This document shows, piece by piece, positions 38,214 to 46,629 of a DNA stretch of 64,000 nt (within the stretch, counting starts at the first letter, position 1; the number at the start of each line of letters is the position of its first letter). The stretch lies in the NCBI GenBank assembly GCA_038184435.1, contig CP116227.1, forward strand, positions 1,116,001 to 1,180,000, given 5' to 3'. The notes under the pieces are model-generated. The model had not been told where the DNA came from. It saw nothing but the letters and a program-made list of their open reading frames with translations, and did no database searches. The position numbers and the translations under genes are program-made. The DNA is from Nocardioides alkalitolerans. Its GTDB lineage: Bacteria > Actinomycetota > Actinomycetes > Propionibacteriales > Nocardioidaceae.

Positions 38214-38498
38214 TCAGGCGAAGATCTCCAGCAGATCGCGCACGGAGGTCTCGGTCTCGGCGGGGTGCCGGAGGCGCAGGTCGGTGTTGAGGCTGTACGC
38301 GTTGCGCCGACCGACCTTCTCCTTCGTGACGTAGCCCGCCACCTCGAGGTCCTTGAGGATCGCCTGGGCGGCCCGCTCGGTGATGCCCACGACCGCGGCG
38401 ATCTCCCGGATGCGCGCTGCGGGGTCACGACTCAGGGCGACCAGGACGTGGCCGTGGTTGCTGAGGAACGTCCACCCGGGCGCATCGCTCGACGACAT
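38214..38498 (-). CDS. Small winged-helix regulator, MarR/ArsR-like
   Basis: A 94-residue winged-helix protein. Helix-turn-helix AARIREIAAVVGITERAAQAI near residues 27-47 is followed by a wing, YVTKEKVGRRNAYSLN. The ATG at 38498 is 6 bases after a TACAGT hexamer, suggesting leaderless transcription. It is divergent from the DabB-DabA fusion gene across only 75 bases that hold an inverted repeat, so it is the natural candidate regulator of that gene, and perhaps of the importer operon behind it. Confidence 0.78.
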   Translation of the reverse strand: MSSSDAPGWTFLSNHGHVLVALSRDPAARIREIAAVVGITERAAQAILKDLEVAGYVTKEKVGRRNAYSLNTDLRLRHPAETETSVRDLLEIFA

Positions 38499-38504
38499 GG
38501 CCGC

Positions 38505-38566
38505 ACTGTAGTGGGAACGTGATGCGAACCACGGATACACGAATCTAGACACACGTATTCAGATTC
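38505..38566. promoter_or_regulatory. Divergent control region of regulator and DabB-DabA gene
   Basis: TACAGT on the minus strand (38505-38510) is the likely -10 of the regulator gene. GAATCT (38541-38546) and AGATTC (38561-38566) form an inverted repeat with a 14-base spacer close to the start of the fusion gene. The interval is notably AT-rich for this genome. Confidence 0.45.
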
Positions 38567-38573
38567 CGGTTTT

Positions 38574-41500
38574 ATGTTTCTCATGAATCCTCTCGTCGTG
38601 GCCCGTCGGGTCCTCTTCACCGTCATGCTCGGAGCACTCGCCGTCCTCGCCCTGGGGGCGGCGGTGCGACCACCCGACGAACCGTCGACGTGGTTGCGGC
38701 TGGTGCTCGCGGCGTACGTCGGCGTGCTGGGGTGGCTGGTGGCCGCCTATGCCGCGACGAACCTGCGCGGCCAGGCCCGGTCGACCCGCTTCGGGCTGCT
38801 CCTGGTCGTCGCCGTGGCGGGTCTGCTCACCATGGTGTCGGCCGGCGGGCTGGTCGTGTCCGCGATCGGGTGGACGGTGAGCGGTGCCGCCACGGCCGCC
38901 CTGGTGGCGCACCGGGGCGATGCGGGAGCGCGACGAGCCGCCGGGGTCGTCGCCCGCCGCCTGGCCGGGGGCGACGCAGCCCTGTGGTTGGCGGTCCTCG
39001 TGCTCGTCGCCGGTGGCACGTCGTCGGCCGCCACGACGCTGGCGGGCGCCCTCCTGGCGGTCGCGGTGCTCGTGCGGTCCGCGTCGGTGCCGGTCCAGCG
39101 GTGGCTGCCCGAGACGGCCGAGGCGCCGTCCCCGGTCTCCGCGCTGCTGCACGCCGGCGTCGTCAACGGGGGAGCGATGTTCGCGCTGGTGCACTGGTCG
39201 GTCCTCGCCGCGTCGCCCGTGGCGCTGGTCGTGCTGGTGGTCGCCGGAACCGCGTCCGTCGGGGGTGGCCTCGCGGCCATGCGGCTGCGTCCCGACGTGA
39301 AGGGCCGCCTGGCGGGCTCGACGACGGCCCAGATGGGCCTCGTCGCCGTGCAGCTCGGCCTGGCGCTGCCGGCGGCCGCGCTGGTGCACGTGCTGGGGCA
39401 CGGCTGCTGGAAGGCGTGGCTGTTCCTCCGCGCCGGTGGCGCGGTCGACCGGGCGCGCTCCTCGGCCGGCGGTACGGCCGGCGGCGCGGGCGGTCCGGCT
39501 CGCGTCCACCCCGTGCTGCTGCTCGCCGGCGTCGTCGTCGCCGGCCTCGGCGTGGGCACCCTGGCGCCGGAGCTCGCACTCCCGGCGGCGATGACCACGG
39601 CGGTGGCCGTCGTCGCCGTCGTCGAGGCGCGCCGGACCGCTCGGACGCGCCGGGCCGGTCGCGCCCTGGCGACCGGGCTCGCGGTGGGCGTGCCCGCGGC
39701 GTACCTCGCCCTGCTCGCCGTCGTCGACCCCGCGATCCACGGCGCCGTCGCGGTGGACTCCGTGTCCCCGGCGCCCCCGGTGCTCGCGGTGGCGGCGGCT
39801 GCGCTGGTCGTCGCCCTCGGGCTCGTCGTCGCGCGGCTGACCCCCGGGAGCAGCGGGCCCGTCGCGACCGCCGTGGCCGCCACCCTGCTTCCCCCGGGCG
39901 GGACGGCCCGGGGGAAGGTCCGGCTCGCCGCGGTGGAACCGTCCGTGCTGCCGGGCGGCCTGCCCCCGAGCCAGCTGGGCACGGTCGTCGGCATCGCGGC
40001 GACGGCGGTCGGTCCGGCGTGGCCGCTGCGCTCGCTGGTCGCGGCGAACCCGCTGGCCCCGTTGGAGAAGCTCGCGGTGGAGGACGCCGCCGCCACGGTG
40101 AGGATCGTGCACGGGCGGGACCCGCGGCCCGCGCTGTCGACGTTCCTCGACCTGCACGCCGCCGGCCTCGTCAGCGACTCGGCCATCCGTCGCGCCCTGA
40201 GCGAGGAGCCGACGGCCGTGGAGCAGCGGCGCTCGCCCCGCGGCGGACGGTCCGGGTCCGGACCGCTGGCCGGCGCCAGCCCCGCCGACCTCGTCGCGTT
40301 CACCCGCGCCTGCGCCGACCAGCCCGCGGCGGACGGCCCGGCGCCGGTCCGCGCCTGCGACCGGATCGAGGTCACCCGGGGTCGCCGCCCCGGCGAGGTG
40401 CTCGACCTGCAGGTCGCCGCCTGGGCCGCGCGCGCCTGGAGCTCCGTGACCGTGGACGGGGTGTCCCCGCACGACCCCTGGTCGTCGTGGCTGGAGTCGG
40501 CCCGGCACCGCGCCTACGACGTCGCGTGGCGGGTGCCCGGGGCCGCCGCGCTGGCCCGCACGCTGCCGGACGACCCGGCCGAGGCGATCGCCGCGCTGTG
40601 GCCCCAGGTCGACGCGCTGGTGGGGGAGACCGACCTCTACACCTACCTCGCGGCCACGTTCGCCGCCGTCCGCGGCTGGGCGGCCCACGCGCGGTGGCGC
40701 GACCGGGTGGCGGAGGACACGGGGGCGCTCCTGCGGCTCGCCGCCCTGGCCCTCGCGCTCGACGTCGTCGTCGCCCGCGCCACGCTCGACGGCCGCGGTG
40801 CGCGGGTGGCGGCGCCCGTCGCCACGGGTCGCCCTCGCGGCGACCGGGACGCGGCCACCACGGCCTACCTCGTCGGCGTCTGGCAGCGCGCCCTCGACCT
40901 CACCAGCAGGGACGGCGTCCTGCGGGCGCTGACCCCGGAGGCACCGGCGTCCCCGCAGGGTGCGACCGACGCTGCCCCGACGGCGCGGCCCGTGCACTCG
41001 GTCTGGTGCATCGACGCGCGATCCGAGCGGATGCGCCGCCACCTCGAGGACGGCGGCGGCCACGAGACCTACGGCTACGCCGGCTTCTTCGGCCTCGCCG
41101 TGCGGCACCGCGACGCCTCGGGTGCCGTTGCCGATCTCTGCCCCGGCATCCTGCGACCGGCAGTCACCACCGAGGAACGACCGACCCTGCTGGGCGTCTC
41201 GGCGGCGGTCCGGCAGCTCACCGGGCGCATCGGGCAGCACCCCGCGGCCGCGTTCGGCTGGGCCGAGATGAGCGGGGTCCCGGCCCTGCTCAGCACCCTC
41301 GGTGCCTCGCTCGCTCCCCGTCGGTGGCGGGAGCTCACCGGCCCCGCCCAGCCCGTCGTCCCCGAGCTGGTGCCGCTGCCGCACGAGGTCGCCGTCGACG
41401 TCGCGGCGCAGCTGCTGGTCGCCACCGGCCTCGTCGGGCGGCTCGGCGACGACGTCTCGCCGGCGCTCGAGCCGGTCGTCCTGGTCGGCCACGGGTCGAG

Positions 41501-42506
41501 CACGGAGAACAACGCGTTCGCCTCGGCCTACGACTGCGGCGCGTGCGGGGGGAACAGCGGGCGGGTCAACGCCGCCCTGGTCGCGACCGCCCTCAACGAC
41601 CCCCTGGTCCGGCTCTCCCTGGCGGAGCGGGGGCTCGTCGTCCCGCCCTCCGTCGTCGCCGTCGCGGCGGTCCACGACACCACCACCGACGGTGTCGTCC
41701 TGCTGCGGCGCCGTGCCGAGGAGTCGCCCGAGCTGGCGGCGGCGCTCGACACGCTGGCCGACGACCTCGCCCGGGCGGGGGAGGCGGCGTCCACCGAGCG
41801 TGCACACGCACTCCCGAGCTCGGGACGTCGCCGGCGCCTCACCACGGTCGCCGACCGCGGCGCCGACTGGGCCGAGCCGATGCCCGAGTGGGGTCTCGCC
41901 GGGGCACGGGCGCTCGTCGTCGGTCCGCGTCACCTCACCGCCGGGCGCGACCTGGACGGCACGACGTTCCTGCACTCGTACGACGCGGGTCTCGACCCCG
42001 ACGGCCAGGTCCTCGAGCAGATCATGACCGGCCCCCTGGTCGTGACGCACTGGATCGCCGCGCAGTACTACTTCTCCGCCGCGGCGCCCGACCTGCTCGG
42101 GGCGGGGGACAAGACCACGCACAACGTCGTCGGCGACGTCGGGGTCATGACCGGCGCCCACGGCGACCTGCGGGTCGGCCTGCCGTGGCAGGCGGTCGCG
42201 GGGAGCGATCCCGTGACGGGTGCTGCCCCAGACCGTCTGCGTCACGTGCCGGCTCGGCACCTGGTCGTCGTCGCCGCCGACCCCGCGCGTGTCCGCGACA
42301 TCGTCACCCGGCACCGCCAGCTCTACGAGATGGTCGGCAACGGCTGGTCGCAGCTCGTCGTCGTGGACGGCGCCGGACGGTTCCTCGAGCTGGACCGCCA
42401 GCTCGCGTGGCGGCCGTGCTCGATCCCGTCGGTGCCGGCGACCCCGGCGAGCCCGGCGCCCACCCCGGTCGACCCCGCGGACCGCTCCCGGTCGTCCGCG
42501 TCCTGA
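38574..42506 (+). CDS. DabB-DabA fusion, inorganic-carbon accumulation protein
   Basis: A single 1310-residue polypeptide. Residues 1 to about 430 are a hydrophobic NuoL/antiporter-like domain with APSPVSALLHAGVVNGGAMF near residue 183 and a later GHGCWKAWLF segment, as in DabB. After a linker, residues about 450-1310 match DabA (DUF2309), starting with WPLRSLVAANPLAPLEKL. The four DabA zinc ligands are present as Cys812, Asp814 (VWCIDARSE), His973 (VGHGSS) and Cys988 (YDCGACGG), with the same 2- and 15-residue spacings as the characterised enzyme. DabAB couples ion flow to CO2 hydration, trapping bicarbonate in the cytoplasm. I normally know these as two genes. A start at the ATG 9 bases later is also possible. 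Confidence 0.88.
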   Translation: MFLMNPLVVARRVLFTVMLGALAVLALGAAVRPPDEPSTWLRLVLAAYVGVLGWLVAAYAATNLRGQARSTRFGLLLVVAVAGLLTMVSAGGLVVSAIGWTVSGAATAALVAHRGDAGARRAAGVVARRLAGGDAALWLAVLVLVAGGTSSAATTLAGALLAVAVLVRSASVPVQRWLPETAEAPSPVSALLHAGVVNGGAMFALVHWSVLAASPVALVVLVVAGTASVGGGLAAMRLRPDVKGRLAGSTTAQMGLVAVQLGLALPAAALVHVLGHGCWKAWLFLRAGGAVDRARSSAGGTAGGAGGPARVHPVLLLAGVVVAGLGVGTLAPELALPAAMTTAVAVVAVVEARRTARTRRAGRALATGLAVGVPAAYLALLAVVDPAIHGAVAVDSVSPAPPVLAVAAAALVVALGLVVARLTPGSSGPVATAVAATLLPPGGTARGKVRLAAVEPSVLPGGLPPSQLGTVVGIAATAVGPAWPLRSLVAANPLAPLEKLAVEDAAATVRIVHGRDPRPALSTFLDLHAAGLVSDSAIRRALSEEPTAVEQRRSPRGGRSGSGPLAGASPADLVAFTRACADQPAADGPAPVRACDRIEVTRGRRPGEVLDLQVAAWAARAWSSVTVDGVSPHDPWSSWLESARHRAYDVAWRVPGAAALARTLPDDPAEAIAALWPQVDALVGETDLYTYLAATFAAVRGWAAHARWRDRVAEDTGALLRLAALALALDVVVARATLDGRGARVAAPVATGRPRGDRDAATTAYLVGVWQRALDLTSRDGVLRALTPEAPASPQGATDAAPTARPVHSVWCIDARSERMRRHLEDGGGHETYGYAGFFGLAVRHRDASGAVADLCPGILRPAVTTEERPTLLGVSAAVRQLTGRIGQHPAAAFGWAEMSGVPALLSTLGASLAPRRWRELTGPAQPVVPELVPLPHEVAVDVAAQLLVATGLVGRLGDDVSPALEPVVLVGHGSSTENNAFASAYDCGACGGNSGRVNAALVATALNDPLVRLSLAERGLVVPPSVVAVAAVHDTTTDGVVLLRRRAEESPELAAALDTLADDLARAGEAASTERAHALPSSGRRRRLTTVADRGADWAEPMPEWGLAGARALVVGPRHLTAGRDLDGTTFLHSYDAGLDPDGQVLEQIMTGPLVVTHWIAAQYYFSAAAPDLLGAGDKTTHNVVGDVGVMTGAHGDLRVGLPWQAVAGSDPVTGAAPDRLRHVPARHLVVVAADPARVRDIVTRHRQLYEMVGNGWSQLVVVDGAGRFLELDRQLAWRPCSIPSVPATPASPAPTPVDPADRSRSSAS

Positions 42507-42511
42507 CCGGA

Positions 42512-42548
42512 CGGGGGTCTCGCCGACCGAGCAACGGCGAGGCCCCCG
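42512..42548 (+). terminator. Terminator after the DabB-DabA gene
   Basis: 14-bp stem (42512-42525 with 42535-42548, one G-U pair) and a 9-base loop, beginning 6 bases after the stop codon. Confidence 0.8.
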
Positions 42549-42622
42549 CCGCCACGGGGCGACGGGGGCCGGGGGCGCCGACCTTGCGGGGTTGGCTACG
42601 GGCTCGAGCGTACGACGCAGCA

Positions 42623-42679
42623 GAAAGGGTCACGGACGACCGGCTCCTGCGGGATCCGGCTGTCGTCCGTGACCCTTTC
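42623..42679. repeat. 18-bp inverted repeat in the dab-tRNA interval
   Basis: Perfect arms 42623-42640 and 42662-42679 around a 21-base loop. It lies between two recognisable terminators and belongs to neither gene. Read in either direction it ends in CTTTC, so it may be a further bidirectional terminator or a decayed mobile repeat. Confidence 0.6.
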
Positions 42680-42693
42680 CGCGACAACGAGAA

Positions 42694-42727
42694 AGCCCCC
42701 GTCTCGGATCTCTCCGGAACGGGGGCT
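42694..42727 (-). terminator. Terminator of the tRNA array
   Basis: AGCCCCCGT/ACGGGGGCT arms (42694-42702 with 42719-42727). On the minus strand the hairpin is followed by TTCTCG and lies 20 bases beyond tRNA-Val, fitting the end of the Gly-Cys-Val tRNA transcript. Confidence 0.75.
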
Positions 42728-42747
42728 GACCTGCAGGTTCGAGCTGG

Positions 42748-42819
42748 TGGGCGATACTGGGTTTGAACCAGTGACCTCTTCCGTGTCAAGGAAGCGCGCT
42801 ACCACTGCGCCAATCGCCC
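42748..42819 (-). tRNA. tRNA-Val (GAC)
   Basis: 72-base cloverleaf: acceptor GGGCGAT pairs with ATCGCCC, anticodon loop TTGACAC gives GAC, T-loop GGTTCAAACC. The 3' CCA is encoded (42745-42747). Confidence 0.95.
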
Positions 42820-42858
42820 TAGACGACCAACGATCCCTTGCGGGACCGGAGGCAATCG

Positions 42859-42929
42859 AGGTGGAGACGGGATTTGAACCCGTGTAGACGGATTTGCAGT
42901 CCGTTGCCTCGCCTCTCGGCCACTCCACC
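42859..42929 (-). tRNA. tRNA-Cys (GCA)
   Basis: 71-base cloverleaf with acceptor GGTGGAG/CTCCACC and anticodon loop CTGCAAA (GCA); discriminator base U, as required for tRNA-Cys. CCA is not encoded. Confidence 0.95.
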
Positions 42930-42956
42930 GTGGAGGCTGGTACCTACTTCTCTCCG

Positions 42957-43029
42957 AGCGGACGACGAGGCTCGAACTCGCGACCTCAACCTTGGCAAGG
43001 TTGCGCTCTACCAACTGAGCTACGTCCGC
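42957..43029 (-). tRNA. tRNA-Gly (GCC)
   Basis: 73-base cloverleaf with acceptor GCGGACG/CGTCCGC and anticodon loop TTGCCAA (GCC). First gene of the minus-strand Gly-Cys-Val array. Confidence 0.95.
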
Positions 43030-43191
43030 TTGCGCTCCGCTCCGGGTTTTTCGCCCGGTTCGGCGTGCGTCGAGAACAGTAGCGGATGCCGGGGGGCGTG
43101 CAAAATCCGGGTCACGGCGGTGTGTCGGGGAGGTGGAATCGCGGGCCCACCGGACCCCGAACGGCCAGGTCAGACCGCCTACGATCGCCCC

Positions 43192-44013
43192 ATGAAGACC
43201 TGGGTGAACGGCAAGATGCTCGACGATCCCGACCAGCCGGTGCTGACGGCGACCGACCACGGGGTGACCGTCGGTGACGGGGTCTTCGAGTCGATCAAGG
43301 TCGTGGACGGGCGGGCGTTCGCCCTCACGCGCCACCTCGACCGGCTCGTCTCGTCCGCGCGGGGCATCGGCCTCGACCGCGTCGACGTGGACGCCGTGCG
43401 CTCGGGCATCGACGCCGCCCTCGCCGCGGAGCACGTCGCCTTCGGGCGCCTGCGGGTCACCGTCACGGGCGGCCCCGGCCCGCTCGGCTCGGGGCGGGGG
43501 GACGCGCCGTACTCGCTCCTCGTCTCCGCAGTCCCCATGCAGGCCGTGCCCACGGTCACCGAGATCGTGACCGTGCCGTGGACCCGCAACGAGCGGAGCG
43601 CGGTCGCGGGGCTGAAGACGACGTCGTACGCCGAGAACGTCGTCGCGCTCGCCCGCGCGACCGAGCAGGGCGCGAGCGAGGCGGTCTTCGCCAACACGCA
43701 GGGACACCTCTGCGAGGGCACGGGCTCGAACGTCTTCTACGTCGTGGACGGCGAGCTGCGCACGCCGACGCTGGTGAGCGGCTGCCTCGCCGGCGTGACG
43801 CGCGCGCTCGTGCTCGCCTGGTGCGGCGGGCGGGAGGTGGACGAGCCGATCGCGGTCGCGGAGGCGGCCGACGAGGTGTTCCTGGTGAGCACGACGCGGG
43901 ACGTCCAGGCGGTACGGCGCTGGAACGGCCGCGAGCTGCCCGCACCGGGTCCGGTGACGGCCGAGGCGCAGCGGGTCTGGCGCGAGCGGGAGGCCGCCGA
44001 CATCGACCCGTGA
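43192..44013 (+). CDS. Class IV aminotransferase, aminodeoxychorismate lyase-like
   Basis: A 273-residue fold type IV PLP enzyme. The PLP lysine is in AGLKTTSYAENV near residue 143; GDGVFESIKVVDG near residue 29 and EGTGSNVFYVVDG near 182 are typical. The family includes aminodeoxychorismate lyase (PabC, folate route), branched-chain and D-amino acid aminotransferases; GVFESIKV and length favour PabC but not decisively. TACGAT at 43180-43185 lies 6 bases before the ATG and no ribosome site is seen, so the mRNA is probably leaderless. It sits between two tRNA loci in opposite directions. Confidence 0.82.
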   Translation: MKTWVNGKMLDDPDQPVLTATDHGVTVGDGVFESIKVVDGRAFALTRHLDRLVSSARGIGLDRVDVDAVRSGIDAALAAEHVAFGRLRVTVTGGPGPLGSGRGDAPYSLLVSAVPMQAVPTVTEIVTVPWTRNERSAVAGLKTTSYAENVVALARATEQGASEAVFANTQGHLCEGTGSNVFYVVDGELRTPTLVSGCLAGVTRALVLAWCGGREVDEPIAVAEAADEVFLVSTTRDVQAVRRWNGRELPAPGPVTAEAQRVWREREAADIDP

Positions 44014-44077
44014 GGCGCGAACGACCCCGATGTGAGTTCGCGGGGGAGGTGCGCTAACGTATGCGACCGCACCACGC

Positions 44078-44149
44078 GGGCGATTGGCGCAGTGGTAGCG
44101 CGCTTCGTTCACACCGAAGAGGTCACTGGTTCGAACCCAGTATCGCCCA
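44078..44149 (+). tRNA. tRNA-Val (CAC)
   Basis: 72-base cloverleaf almost identical to the minus-strand tRNA-Val apart from the anticodon stem-loop, here TTCACAC (CAC). CCA is not encoded (CCG follows the discriminator). TAACGT at 44055-44060 is a likely -10. Confidence 0.95.
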
Positions 44150-44161
44150 CCGCAACAGGAC

Positions 44162-44199
44162 CGCCCCCGACCAGCCGCCAGGCAGGTTCGGGGGCGTTT
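44162..44199 (+). terminator. Terminator of tRNA-Val (CAC)
   Basis: CGCCCCCGA/TCGGGGGCG arms (44162-44170 with 44188-44196) followed by TTT, starting 12 bases after the tRNA. Confidence 0.8.
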
Positions 44200-44301
44200 C
44201 GCATTTCCGGGCCTGTCCGCCGGGGCCGTCCGGGTCGTGCGTTCCTGCACAGCCGACGTGCGTGCCTGGGCATTGCCTCCGCCTGGCGCGGGCTGCGACG
44301 G

Positions 44302-44343
44302 TCGACACAATTAGTAGGACGTCATAGTTTTGGACGTCCTACT
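44302..44343 (+). promoter_or_regulatory. Promoter and 11-bp-arm operator of the acyl-CoA operon
   Basis: AGTAGGACGTC (44313-44323) and GACGTCCTACT (44333-44343) form a perfect inverted repeat with a 9-base spacer. CATAGT at 44323-44328 could be the -10 and TCGACA at 44302-44307 the -35, so a bound dimer would cover the promoter. Arm length and symmetry suit a TetR-type acyl-CoA-responsive repressor, which is not encoded in the window. Confidence 0.75.
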
Positions 44344-44373
44344 GTCGATCGACGGACCCGTGAAGGAGATGGT

Positions 44374-45516
44374 GTGAACCTCGACGAGGACGATCTCGCT
44401 GCGATGCTCGCGGCTGTGCGGAAGTTCGCCGAGGCCGAGCTGGCGCCGCACGCCCAGGAGCGCGACGAGAAGAAGATCTTCCCCGTCGACGTGCTGCAGC
44501 GCGCGGGGGAGCTGGGCCTCGGTGGCCTCTACGTCGGCGAGGAGCACGGGGGCATCGGCCTGCCGCGGCGCGCCGCCGCCGCGGTCTTCGTGGAGCTCGC
44601 GCGTGGCGACACCGCCATCGCGGCCTACGTCAGCATCCACAACATGGTCGCCTGGATGGTCGACACGTTCGCCACCGACGAGGTGCGGGCGGCGTGGCTG
44701 CCCGAGCTGAGCGCCATGCAGAAGCTCGCGTCGTACTGCCTGACCGAGCCCGACGCCGGGTCCGACGCCGCCGCCATCCGCACGACCGCGCGGCGCGACG
44801 GCGACGAGTACGTGCTCCGGGGGGTCAAGCAGTTCATCTCCGGCGCGGGGTCGACCGACGCGTACCTCGTCATGGCCCGCACCGGTGGCCCGGACGCGCG
44901 GGGCATCTCGGCGTTCCTGGTTCCCGCCGACAGCGAGGGCCTCTCCTTCGGGGCCAACGAGCGGAAGATGGGCTGGAACGCACAGCCGACCCGTCAGGTG
45001 GTGCTCGAGGACGTCCGCGTCCCGGCCTCGCACCGGCTCGGCGAGGAGGGCGAGGGCTTCTCGATCGCGATGCGCGGTCTCAACGGCGGCCGCATCAACA
45101 TCGCCGCCTGCTCGCTGGGCGGCGCGTCGTGGGCGGTCGAGCGGGCGACGGCGCACCTGCGCGAGCGGATCGCCTTCGGCAAGCCGCTGAGCGCGCAGCA
45201 GGCGCTGCAGTTCAAGCTCGCCGACATGACGACGAGCATCGAGGCGTCGCGGTGCCTGCTCGAGCGGGCGGCCACGGCCTTGGACGAGGGCAGCCCCGAC
45301 GCGGTGCAGCTGTGCGCCATGGCGAAGCAGTTCGTCACCGACCAGTGCTTCGAGGCGGCGAACGCGGCCCTGCAGCTCCACGGCGGCTACGGCTACCTTG
45401 CCGAGTACGGCGTGGAGCGCGTGGTGAGGGACCTGCGCGTCCACCAGATCCTGGAAGGGACCAACGAGATCATGCGACTCATCGTGAGCCGGGCGGCGCT
45501 GGAGGGTGCGGCGTGA
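44374..45516 (+). CDS. Acyl-CoA dehydrogenase, isobutyryl-CoA dehydrogenase-like
   Basis: A 380-residue flavoprotein that forms the alpha-beta double bond of an acyl-CoA. SYCLTEPDAGSDAAAI (FAD region) is near residue 120, KQFISGAGSTDAYLVMA near 150, and the catalytic Glu lies in ILEGTNEIMRLIV near the C-terminus. The next genes encode a hydroxyisobutyryl-CoA hydrolase, a hydroxyisobutyrate dehydrogenase and an enoyl-CoA hydratase, i.e. the complete middle section of valine breakdown, so isobutyryl-CoA is the inferred substrate. AAGGAG precedes the GTG at 44374. Confidence 0.9.
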   Translation: MNLDEDDLAAMLAAVRKFAEAELAPHAQERDEKKIFPVDVLQRAGELGLGGLYVGEEHGGIGLPRRAAAAVFVELARGDTAIAAYVSIHNMVAWMVDTFATDEVRAAWLPELSAMQKLASYCLTEPDAGSDAAAIRTTARRDGDEYVLRGVKQFISGAGSTDAYLVMARTGGPDARGISAFLVPADSEGLSFGANERKMGWNAQPTRQVVLEDVRVPASHRLGEEGEGFSIAMRGLNGGRINIAACSLGGASWAVERATAHLRERIAFGKPLSAQQALQFKLADMTTSIEASRCLLERAATALDEGSPDAVQLCAMAKQFVTDQCFEAANAALQLHGGYGYLAEYGVERVVRDLRVHQILEGTNEIMRLIVSRAALEGAA

Positions 45517-46616
45517 CCGCCCCCGACGAGCAGGCCGTCGAGCCCACCGTCCTCGTCGAGCACCGCGGTCGGGCGGGCGTGCTGACCCTCAACCGCCCGC
45601 GGGCGCTGAACGCGCTGACCCACGAGATGGTCGGGCTCCTCGACGCGGCGCTGCGGGCGTGGGCCGACGACCCCGACGTCGAGGTCGTCGTGCTCCGCGG
45701 GGCCGGCGAGCGGGGGCTGTGCGCGGGTGGCGACATCGTCGCCATCCACCGCGACGCCACGACGGGCGGCACGGGTTCCGAGGACTTCTGGCGCGACGAG
45801 TACCACCTCAACGCCCTCATCGCGCGCTACCCCAAGCCGTACGTCGCGCTGATGGACGGCATCGTGCTGGGTGGCGGGGTCGGTGTCTCGGCGCACGCCT
45901 CGCACCGCGTCGTCACCGAGCGCACCCGCATCGGCATGCCGGAGACCGGCATCGGCTTCGTCCCCGACGTGGGCGGCACCTGGCTCCTCTCGCGCTCGCC
46001 CGGCGAGCTCGGCACGTACGTCGCGCTCACCGCCGGCCACGCCGACGGTGCCGACGCCCTGGTGCTGGGCCTCGCCGACCGCATGGTCGCCTCGGCCGAC
46101 CTCGACCGCCTCGTGGAGCAGCTCGCCGACCCGTCCGCGGGCAGCGTCGACAGCGTCCTGGACTCCGTCGCGGTGGCCCCACCGGAGAGCGGCCTGACCG
46201 CGGCCCGCGCGTGGATCGACGCCGGCTTCGGCCACGACGACGCCCGCGAGGTCGTCGCCGCCCTGCGGGCGCGGCCGGAGCCCGAGGCCCACGCGGCGGC
46301 CGACACCGTCGAGGCGAAGTCGCCGACGTCGGTGGCGGTGACGCTGCGCGCCCTGCGGGCGGCGCGGCACATGGACAGCCTGGAGGAGGCGCTGACCCAG
46401 GAGTACCGCATCGCGCTGCGGATGCTGCGGGGCCACGACTTCCCCGAGGGCGTCCGGGCCCAGGTCATCGACAAGGACCGGTCCCCGCGCTGGGAGCCCG
46501 CCTCGCTCGAGGCGCTGCAGGACGCGGACGTCGCGTCGTACTTCGCTCCGCTCGGCGACGCCGAGCTCGGCCTCACCCGCCCGCCCTCGCCCGCCCCCGC
46601 GGGCTCCGAGGGCTGA
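45513..46616 (+). CDS. 3-Hydroxyisobutyryl-CoA hydrolase-like protein
   Basis: A 367-residue crotonase-superfamily protein, about 100 residues longer than a simple hydratase, as usual for the hydrolase. LNRPRALNALTHEMV opens the fold, LCAGGDIVAIHRD gives the oxyanion-hole loop, and MPETGIGFVPDVGGTWLLSR contains the catalytic Glu and the conserved Asp. It hydrolyses 3-hydroxyisobutyryl-CoA before the acid is oxidised. The GTG overlaps the dehydrogenase stop by 4 bases. Confidence 0.9.
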   Translation: MTAPDEQAVEPTVLVEHRGRAGVLTLNRPRALNALTHEMVGLLDAALRAWADDPDVEVVVLRGAGERGLCAGGDIVAIHRDATTGGTGSEDFWRDEYHLNALIARYPKPYVALMDGIVLGGGVGVSAHASHRVVTERTRIGMPETGIGFVPDVGGTWLLSRSPGELGTYVALTAGHADGADALVLGLADRMVASADLDRLVEQLADPSAGSVDSVLDSVAVAPPESGLTAARAWIDAGFGHDDAREVVAALRARPEPEAHAAADTVEAKSPTSVAVTLRALRAARHMDSLEEALTQEYRIALRMLRGHDFPEGVRAQVIDKDRSPRWEPASLEALQDADVASYFAPLGDAELGLTRPPSPAPAGSEG

Positions 46617-46629
46617 GGAAAGGAACCGC

